From the NCBI GenBank assembly GCA_025618425.1, contig CM046838.1:7525655-7589654 (forward strand): a DNA stretch of 64,000 bases. Direction: 5' to 3'. The first letter of the stretch is position 1. Each line of letters begins with the position of its first letter. Made by a program: the position numbers and the translations under genes. The stretch is from Heliocidaris tuberculata. Its lineage: Eukaryota > Echinodermata > Echinoidea > Camarodonta > Echinometridae. Below the pieces are notes generated by a model that had not been told where the DNA came from, made no database searches, and was given only the letters and a program-made list of their open reading frames with translations. This document shows, one piece after another, positions 44,101 to 55,337 of the stretch.

Positions 44101-47100
44101 TGGCGCCAATCGGAAATGCATTCACAGCTGCATTCTCATTCTGATCACTGGTGGCGCTATAATTCCTCTAAACAGAGAAAGCACCGGACGGTGCCATTGT
44201 TTTCTCTGAATAAAGCAGAAGGGCCAGATTTTCCACTGAATGATTGCACCCCTTTAGAGCCGGTATTTAGTGAAGTATCAGCGACACTTTCATGGTGGAG
44301 AAACTAAATTGTAGATTTAGTTTTTCAGGGTTACACCATGTAATTCTTTCAAGGAATAAGAGCCCTGAAAAGGGCTGGTGAGCTCCGCTAAGAGCTCTGT
44401 GGTTCTCGACGTTTCGATCAGTATGCTCTGATCGTCATCAGGAGAATGACTAGAACACTGCCCAGTGGAAGTTATTTATTGCCTACGGAGGGATCCGATT
44501 CACAGCCTGTTTGGCGCCAATCGGAAATGCCCGCGAATTTGATTCACGGCTGCATTCTCATTCTGGTCACTGGTGGCGCTATAATTCCTCTAAACAGAGA
44601 AAGCACCGGACCGTGCCATTGTTTTCTCTGAATAAAGAACTGAATCTACAATTCAGTTTCTCCACCATGAAAGTGTCGCTGATACTTCACTAAAAAAGGA
44701 TATTTAATGTACAGAGACTGAGGTTTTAAAATTGTTGAAAAGTATAGACGTTTCAAAAGCACAGGGACCTGGTGAAATATCTCCACGTTTGTTAAAGGAA
44801 GGAGCAGACCATTAACGCCTTCTCTTTGTTAACTTTTAACATGTCTTTGTCATCCGGGATCTTACCAGAAGACTGGCTATAAAGAGCAAATGTTTGTCCA
44901 TATTAAAAAAAAGGCAACATTATATGTTTCATTAATGATATATCTAATGACATTGCCTCTGCCATTATGCTGATGATTGTATTTCATATCGTCGTATTTC
45001 CGCTTTAGACGATTGTAAAATTTTACAAAATTATCTGGAAGTTTTAAATCAATGGTCTATAAGACATGGATGCTCGATTTTAATTTATCCAAATGCAAGA
45101 TCATGGCGATGTCTCGGAAGCTTCACGATTATAGATTACGCATATACAGGAGTTACAAAATACAATGTCTGAGAAATATTTAGGTCTTGTGATAAACAAT
45201 ACTTTAAATTGGAATGATCATTGTACTGAATTACATGCGAAGTGCAACAGACTTGTTGGTATTATACGGAGGAACTTTGTCGACTGTCCCAAATCTGTTA
45301 AAACAACTCTTTATGCATCTTTAGTACGCTCACGTCTGGATTATTGTTATATAGCATGGGATCTATATAGAAATTCACAAAAAACAATTGGTAGAATGAA
45401 TTATAAAACGTTATGTAAGAATGATGAGCACTAGTTATGATACATTATTATTTATATCACAAAAAATTAAGTATGAATACATTAGAGAATAGACGAAAGT
45501 ACCTCCGACTTGTATTTTATCATAAGCTTGTTAAATAGATATAGGACATAAAAATAGGTGCACGCCTGCGAACAGAATTGGAAGATCATAATATAGATGC
45601 ATGTACCCTTTGCAAGAACATATGAACTCATTTTATCCTAAAACTATAAATGATTGGAACATACTTTCGAAGTATGTAGTCAATATGAAAACTCTTAGCG
45701 TGTTTAAAAAACGTTAACTAACTACTTTACCGTTCTGTATATATGAAGAGCTTAGTTCCAAAAGGGACTAAATCCAGTTTTTACTAAAACTGAGTTTTAT
45801 AGATAAATATACGTATCTCGCACATGGGAATCAAATGTACTATATGACATCACAAAATATTTTTTAAAGTTGAAAAAATTCCCTCATATTTTATGTTTTA
45901 TGAACTCATAAGGGACTAAATCCAAAAGGAATTAAATTCGAATCTGTTTCATTAAAAAATGGACTAAATCCACTATGGAGATTTAATAGGAATTCGTTCA
46001 ATTATAACATATTCCCTTAAGCTTTGTATTAAGATGTTAGCAGGGGCGGCGCCAGGGTATTTTGATAGGAGGGGTAAGACCATAGACAGACGACCTAAAG
46101 ATGACGTCATATTTTTTTTCTCCATTAAATAACAGGGGTAATATAGAGTTATATGTTTAAGACATCTCTTTTTAATACTCCTCTTTCTTCTTTCTTCCCT
46201 TTTCTCCCCCTTTCTTCCTCCTTTTCTTCTTTTTTTTTCTTTTTTCACTACTTGAAAAATCATAGGGGGCGGGGGCGGTCGCCCCCTCTGCCCCCCCCCC
46301 CCCTGTAGCGCCGCCCCTGGATGTTAGCAATTGTGGTGCCCTACCCATTTGGATCATCAGGACAATGTTTTGATCGTTTTAGACAAATTTTAATGTCTTT
46401 ATGAATATTTTTAGATTTAATCCCTTTTGGAATGAAACTCCCCCCAAAATAATTTGGAAACAAAAAATGGGTGAAAGAATTGAAAGAAAAAAAAATTTAA
46501 TACAAAAAATTTTTTTTTTCAATTTTTTTCAATTTTTTTCTTCAAGTTAATATTTTGGGGAGTTTTATTCCAAAAGGGATTAAATACAGAAATATTCATA
46601 AAAAATATGAAAAGTGGCAAAAGAAATTATCAAAATTTTCTCTAATGATCCAAATGGGTAGCTGCACCACACTTGCAAATATCTTAATACAAAGCTTAAG
46701 GGAACATGGTATAAATGAACACATCCGTAATTACCAATGTGGATTTAGTCCCTTTTGGAATGAAACAGATTTGAATTTAATTCCTTTCGGAAATTTAAAC
46801 AAAACTGCAATATAGCACATCTGATTCCCATCTGCGAGATACGCATATTTATCTTTAAACATCAGTTTCGGTCAAAACTGGATTTAGTCCCTTTTGGACC
46901 TAAGCTAGTGGTTAAGGCGTTTGGCGTACAGTGCCAAAGACCCGGGTTCGACTCCCGGCGGAGACAGTTTTTGCAAACCCTGCAGTTATTTCCACAAAAA
47001 GGAAGTCAGTAAGGAGGAACAATGAATTTAGCTACGCAAACTATTTCTCTCATTCAATTCAATTGATTTCTCACATTATGTAAATTTACCCACGAGAGTT

Positions 47101-47494
47101 GCCGATGCTATAGTATTAGAACAAATTTCTCACACATTGTAAATAATTAATTAATTCTAATACATGAATCCGCCATGGATCTAGCTAGGCATGCGGCTTT
47201 TCATTGTTCAATACTCCCCTGTCCCTCAAAGAAAAGGAATAAATTAACTGCGAAGGGTTGCAAGGGCTGCCTGTCGGTGTTTGTACCTGGTGTAGCCGAA
47301 TACCACTCAACCCGCCTCCGTGGTCTAGTGGTTAAGGCGTTTGGCGTACAGTGCCAAAGACCCGGGTTCGACTCCCGGCGGAGACAGTTTTTGCAAACCC
47401 TGCAGTTATTTCCACAAAAAGGAAATCAGTAAGGAGGAACAATGAATTTAGCTACGCAAATTATTTCTCTCATTCAATTCAATTGATTTCTCAC

Positions 47495-47538
<44 letters not shown>

Positions 47539-50500
47539 GTGAGAGAAATGATGACTCTTTAAGATCACAAAATCACTTATGCCCCATTTACATTTTGTTT
47601 TACGATCATCGTAGGGTGACCGTAAACTGATCGTATCCCTCTAATCGCACGATCTCCCTGGGGTGGCATACGACGATCGTACGATTTTCATACGGATTCA
47701 CGGTCTCTGTAGCCTCTACGATTTTGTTTAGCGCGGAGTTATACAAATTTTTCAAAATCGTAGGATCGTAGCCCTTAAAAACATCGTAGGTGGCATCGTA
47801 CGATCAGCGCAGGGTCATTGTGCGGAGGCCTTGCGCTGATCATGCAGAGAGCGTACGATTTTTTTTCAACAGGGGAGCAAAAAAGCATCGTAAAGAAATC
47901 GTAAGATCGTAAGGTATCCGCACGATCATCGCACAGCTATTGCAGGGCTCCCGCACGCTTATCTCTCGATAGCCGTAATATCGAGCGGTCATCGCACGAT
48001 AACCGCAGGGTCTCCTTACCATTGCTGTACGACTACCTTGGGGTGATGATTTTTTTTCCAGATAGGTATATACTGGCCATCTTCAGCAGTATTGGATCTT
48101 TAAGTTTTTGCCACCGATGAAGTAAAGATGCCGTTAATACCACCTCTGTGGCTTCAATTGCAGTTGAGACAAATTAGAAGAAGGGAACAAGAGGCGATAA
48201 TTGCAGGTCTTCTTATCTTTGAAGTCTGGGTGAAGCCGTGGCTCATGAGACGCGTCACACTTGGACATTACGACACGCTTATGCAAGAATTGATGCGGGA
48301 GTCTCGTGGGGACTTTAGGTCATTTCTGCGAATAGAGCCTGCAATGTTCAGGGAGATGGTCGACAGACTGACCCCAAGAATCGCAAAGCACGACGACTGC
48401 CGTCCAGGATTACCTGCAGGAATGAGATTGGCCATCACTCTTCGCTTTCTAGCCACTGGTAACAGCTACCACAGTTTGGCCTTCAGTTTTAGAGTATCGT
48501 ACAGCACCATATCCGTATTGGTTCCGCAGGTATGCCTCACGCCAATTATATTTTTGAACGTAATTAATAAAATGTTGTATTATACAAAAGATAATCATTA
48601 TTCAACTTATTATTCAACTGACACTTAATATGTATATTTCGTTTGCTTATCTATATAAAAAGGATCGAGGTCACTAATCTTAATGTGTAATCGCCCTTTA
48701 CTTTATTGAATTGCTAGGTTTACATGGTTTAGGATACGTTAAATTACATTTGTGTATTCCCCCCCCCCTTTATTCCCGACTTTTTTCACGTGTAATTTCT
48801 TTTATTTTCTTTTACATTTTTGTATATATTGTAATTAGGGATTTAAAAAAAAAACTGTACAACCATTGCAATTCAGCTGCCCATAGCTCCAATAATTAGT
48901 TTTAATGAACCTTCAATTCTATTAATTTCAAGGTATGCCTTGCCATTGTGGCAGAGTACAAGGATGAAGTCCTTGGAATGCCGACAACGTCAGATGGATG
49001 GAAGGATGTTGCTAAGGGATTCTCCAGGCGATGGAACTATCATCATTGTCTGGGAGCCATTGATGGAAAGCACATCCGCATCAAGAAGCCCGTGAAATCC
49101 GGAAGCGCGTATTTCAACTACAAGGGCTTCTTTTCAGTCATCCTCCTCGGAGTTGTCGACGCGGATTATAAGTTCTTATGGGTCAACGTGGGAGCGCGAG
49201 GGTCCATGTCCGACGCCGGCGTCTTCAACGCATCAACCCTCAAGAGGAAGATTGATGCTGGGACACTTGGGATCCCCGACGCCGACCCTCTGCCCAATGA
49301 TGACAGGGGCACGCCGTATTTCTTCGTCGGCGACGATGCGTTTGGTTTGCGGTCGACAATGATGAAGCCATACTCTCATCGCTACCTGAGCCACGACGAG
49401 AGGATCTTCAACTACAGAACCTCACGCGGACGCAGAGTCGTGGAAAATGCCTTCGGCATACTAGCTTCTCGATTTAGATGCCTCCTGACTACCCTTGCCA
49501 TCAAGCCCAAGAACGTCATTATGGCCGGTCTTCGAAAAACTGAACGATTTTCTCATTTAGGGCGCTAACTTCGTCATCCACCTCCATCGTCTCATCATCG
49601 TCATTACCAGCATCTTGCCGTCCAACTGCATCCTCAACAGGCGCAGGCTGTGGGTCCTGTTGGTCCTTTCTGATTTTCTTTGATCTCACCTTCGGCATTT
49701 TGTATGCTTGCAATCGCTCTGTTTGTCTTATGAAATCAAGAGCAAAAGTGCGGTATATAGAAAGAGTCCCTTTTGGAGCTTTGAAGCTCATAAAATTCAA
49801 TAAAGATACCTTTACCTAGCGATCGTCGCACAGCCTCTGTACGGAAATCGCATGATCTCTGTACGATTTCCGTGAATATGTTACTGTAACCGCGCAGAAA
49901 TCGCACGATCTCCCTACGATCTCCGTACAATCTCTGTACGATCTCCGTACAGCCTCTGTACGGCTTTGTCTTTGGCCTCTCTGCGATGCCCAGTACATGA
50001 AATCGCACGATGACCGTAAATAATGTAAACATAAAAATCGTAGCCCGTAGCCACCTACGATGTCCCCCAAATCGCAAGGAAAATCGTAGACTAATCCATC
50101 GTACGATGACCGTAGCAAATGTAAACTAGGCAGTAAGGATGGCTGGCATTTACATTGGAATGTGTATCTGAAATTCATACATTTAATTCTCACTTACTCA
50201 TTTTTATAATTCCCATTAATAATAATAATAATAACAAATTATTATTATTACTATTATTACTATCAATATTATTATTATCATTGTTACTATTGTTAATATT
50301 TCTACACATGTGTATATCTTTAAAAATAAACTAATATGTGATGATATACTTACATGTCTATATATTAATGTATATCTATATCTATAGATATTTGATAACT
50401 ATATAAACAATGAGTATAAATGATTACCATGTGGAAAGACTTGTATGTATATATCCAATATTTATACATAAATATCGTGCTTTTGAACATGTGAACACTG

Positions 50501-53500
50501 GCGCATGGCCCATGATACTTACAAAACTTCGAGCAGAACATATTCGTTCGACACGTTTGCGATGACCTCCTTGAAGAGTTCCGTTTCCACGTCAGTAAGT
50601 TCCTGAAAACAAAGTACATAATAAATGGTCGATTTATGTTCTCTTACAAGTGGGATAGTTATGTTGTCATTATAAAACTCAATTATATGAAAATAGCTTC
50701 ACAAAATCTTTTTGATGCGGGGGCTTCGTGGAGGGGGTGGGGGCACCTGCATTCTATATAATTTGGGATTTTATTGTGAATCCTTTATAAATTCGAAAGA
50801 AATTATTCATCAGTGTATTCTGCAGCACAAACTCTTTAAAAAATAATATCGTGATTATCGCAGGTTTAGGGTTCAGTCAAGCCCCATATCAGACAGAGAT
50901 AACGCTAACGCTAACACTAATGATAAAATAGTTCTCCTTAAGCCTGGGTCACATTTGACCGATACCGATAACGATAACGAGATTTACAGTTAAAGTTACA
51001 CCTTTCTATATTGTGATACATGTAAGTATGCTCGTGTCTGTTATTATAAGGCAGCTATAGGGTGTAATTTTTCATTTTTTACAAGTTTTTTTTAAATTCT
51101 TTATTCTCATAAACCAAATTGCAAATGAAGTTTAACATTTCATACAGAGTTGGAAATAGATTTTCACATAAACAAAATTGCAAATAGAGTTTCACATTTA
51201 CACAAAATTACAAATAAATTTCCATGTAAACAAAATTGCAAAAAAAGTTTGACAATTCGTACAAAATTATAATAAATTTTCTCCAAAAAGAATTCCACGT
51301 GAATTTTCAATTTTCATATACCTTGTCATAAAGAAATGATTCAGAATACAGTTTTCGGAAAAACAATTTAATGTGTACATCAACTTTTGCACTTTTTTTT
51401 TAAATAGAGAGAAAAGTCAATAATTCAAAGAAAAAGAAGGAAAAAAAAAAAAAAAAAAAAAGAAAGGGGAAAAAAAGAACGAAGAAAGATGAAAAATGAA
51501 ATATCTCGGTATCATTATCGTTATTGGGCAAATGTGACTCATGCTTTACATGGAAACGGTATTAAATATGGGTGTTGCTTATCCATGTATGCTTATGAGC
51601 CTTAAGCGCCGATTTTCTGGGATCTAATACATTTTTAAAAATATAAAACTACAGGAGATCGATTTTTTAGCCATGGTCGTTATCGTCTTTAAAAATACTC
51701 GAAGGAGGAGGGAGGAGGGGGGGGGGGGCTGTAGAGCCCACAAATGTAAAAAGCTGTTTAACTACAAATGTAAAAAACTTTTCGACTGCAAATGCAAAAT
51801 TTCCCAGTTTTTACCTAAAATGTCTTAACATGTCAACCACAAATGTAAAAACGCATCGCTTGCATAATGCACCTATGTAAGATAAGTTATGAAATGTATG
51901 TGTGTGTGTGCCTGTGTATGCATGTGTGAGAGGTTTTCCTGACCATTAAAGTCCCTAAAATATTGAAAGACTATTTATGTCAAAACATGTCAACCGCAAA
52001 TGTAAAAATTTATTAAACTAGTTGTTTGCTAGTCATCTCCATTTTAATGATCAGTTTACTGAGGCGGGAGGGGGGGGGGGAGGTAGAGGAGCTGATCATA
52101 AACTTCAATGGCAGGGGGAAAAAATCGCAATAGAACAGCAATTTAGTTGACCAGTCTGAAGAGTTCGCTTCATATAAATTAAATTTGAATGTAATTTTTA
52201 CTCTTTATTTAAGTGATTTTTAGTGATGAAATATTTCATCGCTGAAGAAAAATGAAGTATCTGAAACCTGCCTTTTATCGTTTCAATCTAGTGATAATCA
52301 AAGATGACATAAAACAACACTATACGGCGCATTTATTAAAATGAAATGAAATGATATGAAATAATATGAAATGAAATAAAAATGAAATATACACCTCCTG
52401 AAATCCTGATACAATAAATGAGGGGTGCGGAAAACAAAAATATTTTCAGCAGAACGAACAAACAAAATCAATGTTAAAACTTTATTTTTAAATGACCCAG
52501 AGCAAAATGAATAATGCACCTGTCCATCGCAGGGCGGGGTGCGTCATGGCAGGGTCATTACAATAAACAATGATTTCAAGAATCAAAATAAAATCATTTT
52601 CTAGTCAAGTATAGTTAAGATTTTGAATAAAATATTTTTCTTTATACGCACACTTGTTAGCTATCATCATTTGCGGAAGGGGACTGACGCCTTTTCATTT
52701 CCATTTCTACAATCCTTGAGAGCGAGCGAAAATGTTGGCACTTTATGTAATTTTATCATCAAAATTACATATGCGAGAACCTTGATGCCCAAATATGAGG
52801 ACATTCGGGCATCTCGCTACCTGAATATGAGGCGATTGTTCCCCGAAAATCGGAACTTTGAAAATCCTCGAAGGGGGGGGGGGGGGGTGCAACCCCTAGC
52901 AAAAAAAAAAAAAAAAAGTCTTGGTCAGGGATGAAAACCATGACTCTGAAATTTCCCCTTATCATCATTATTCCATGAAATAATTTGATATTTTCATCAA
53001 TAGGCTTGTACCGAAAGGGTAGGTAACGTCACGTCTAATATAATATATAGGGGGGGGGGGGGGAGGCGAATCGGCCTCGGCCGCCACCCCCACCCCTTTG
53101 AAGCCAGAGGGGGCCGAATCGGCAGCGGTCCTCTTTTTTCAGGCTGTCCAGAGGGGGGCCGAATCGACTGTGGCTCCATTCCCTTTTTCAAAAAAATCTT
53201 GAAAGAAAAGTACACATTGTGCCCCCCTTTTAGAACTGATAACCTTTTTTATTTATAATTTTAAATTTCTAATTAATTAATTTTTTTTTTTACATGTCAG
53301 AAAATTTGTGTGCCCCCATTTTACAAAATCCACGATCCGCCCCTGATATTAATGAAAATAATGATAATAATAGTAATAATAACAACAATATTTAGAAAAT
53401 TTCGGGGGGGGGGGGGTCGGACGAATGGTGGCGTTCCAATCAACGCGACGCGAACCGACGCTCCCAACGCACCCTTTCGGCAACACCGGGGGGGGGGGGT

Positions 53501-55303
53501 GCTTTGGATGAATGGTCGCGTTGCGACGCGACGCTACCCACCATCGGTACAAGCGCCATCAATATGGTGTGATTATTTGGCTTATCGATTGGATGAATGG
53601 TTGAACAAAGTGGCAAAATGATAAATTTGATAATAATATATGATAATAATAACACCATTTATAATGCGCACATATCCATCCCAAGGGAAGCTCAAGGCGC
53701 CTGGCAAACATACATAATATACGAAGAAAGATAAGAAAATTACATAAGATAATTACAATAGATAACACTGTGAAATGTATTACAAAAATTGACCAAAATA
53801 ATCTGACATGAGATATGTTTTCAAGGATTTTTGAAACAATTTTTGAGTGGGTGACATTTTAATTGAGTGAGGTAGGAAGTTCCAAAGCCGGGGTGCAGCA
53901 GCAGTAAATGCTCTGTCATCCCAGCTCCTCTTTGTTCTTAATTCTTTGAACTTTATGGAGACGGAGAATCGGTGACTGTACGAGTAGTTGACATGGTTGA
54001 AGAGGAATGAAGGAGAGAGGAAATATATGTAGGGGCAAGATTATGAAGCAAACGATAATAGTAACATTTTATATTTAATGCGTTGTTCTATAGGGAGACA
54101 GTGGAGGTTCTTAAGTACTGGGGTAGTATGGACTGAGCGAGTGGATTTGGTCACAAGATGGGCAGCTGAATTGTGAACTTTCTGTAGTCTTTGGATTTGG
54201 TATTTTGGAAGGCCATAAAGTAGAGAGTTGGAGTTATCTATAGGTAAGAGGTTACAAAAGCATGGATTAGATGTTGGATTGTTTGGGGGTTAGAAAATTC
54301 CTTATAGCACGTAGGTTGCGAAGGTTGTAGTTAGCTAATTTCACACTGACAGAGTTAGAGATATGTGAATCCAGGGACATTTCCTTATCAAAAACAACAC
54401 CAAGATTTATTGCCTTCTCAGTAGGAGCAATATGTACAGAGCCAACACATATGTGGGTAATTTTAATCTTTACATGTTGTTGCCTAGAGCCTAACATCAG
54501 AAATTCTGTTTTATCATCATTGTGTTTTAGATAACAATCATTCATCTACTTCCGTACATCGCGAATACAATTTTCAAGATCTTTAATGCATTTATTTACC
54601 TGAATGGGAGGACATAAACATATAAATGTATTATCAAATCAATTTATATGAATGTCGAGTTAGTCTTTGATGAATGCACACTTTTAAATCTATATTTTAC
54701 TAAATGTTTACATCATTGTTTTGTTGAATAGTAGTGGTTGATTTTTTTTTCTCAAAGAATAACCTTGTGTAACTAAGGGTTTTGACTACCATGACTACCG
54801 TGCCATACTTTCAATCAAAAACAGTATGCAGCGCCCACCGTATAGTATACTTTTGTATTATCTTTGATTATCACTATTTTAAAACGATAACATACCTGTT
54901 TCAGGCATTTAATCTTTCTTCAACTATTTAACATTTCATCATTAAAAAATACGTTCAAATTCAATTCACACGAAGCACTCTCTTGAGACTGTTAAAAATA
55001 AATTGCTGCTATATTTTTTTCCAGCCATTGTTTAATGGATTTTTATATTTGCGGTTGACATTTTTTTGACATTTGATTATTTTAGGGATTTTAATGGTTA
55101 GGAAGACATCACACACATGCTTACACACGCACACACATATGCATTTCATAATAACTTATCTTACATAGGTGTATTATGCAAGCAATGAGTTTTTACAACT
55201 GCGGTTGACATGTTATGACATTTGAGGTAAGAATATAAATTTTACATTTGTAAGCGAAATGTTTTTACATAATCAGTGGTTAAACAGATTTTTTTAGAAC
55301 TGT

Positions 55304-55337
<34 letters not shown>

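Larger units (their letters stand above)
43882..44700. repeat. Tandem duplication (about 425 bp) with an inverted end
   Basis: AATTGTAGATTTAGTTTTTC starts both copies (43882 and 44307), which stay near-identical through GTTTTCTCTGAATAAAG. The second copy ends in 44640-44694, the reverse complement of the copy-1 end plus copy-2 start (TTTAGTGAAGTATCAGCGAC... AATTGTAGA). Each copy contains a hammerhead-like motif on the minus strand. The arrangement resembles terminal repeats of Penelope-like elements; that is an inference. Confidence 0.75.
47580..50133. mobile_element. PIF/Harbinger DNA transposon, internally deleted
   Basis: Left end TGCCCCATTTACATTTTG, right end CAAATGTAAACTAGGCAG, imperfect inverted repeats preceded by TTA and followed by TAA. 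Both subterminal regions (about 480 and 320 bases) are dense in CGTACGAT, ATCGCACGAT and CTGTACGA motifs. Contains a split transposase (+) and the start of a second gene (-). The target duplication is not clean. Confidence 0.85.

Noticed and set aside
47314..47387. Possible functional tRNA gene
   Set aside because: The fold is tRNA-like, but the same unit plus an identical 110-base tail occurs 410 bases upstream, so it is the head of a SINE.
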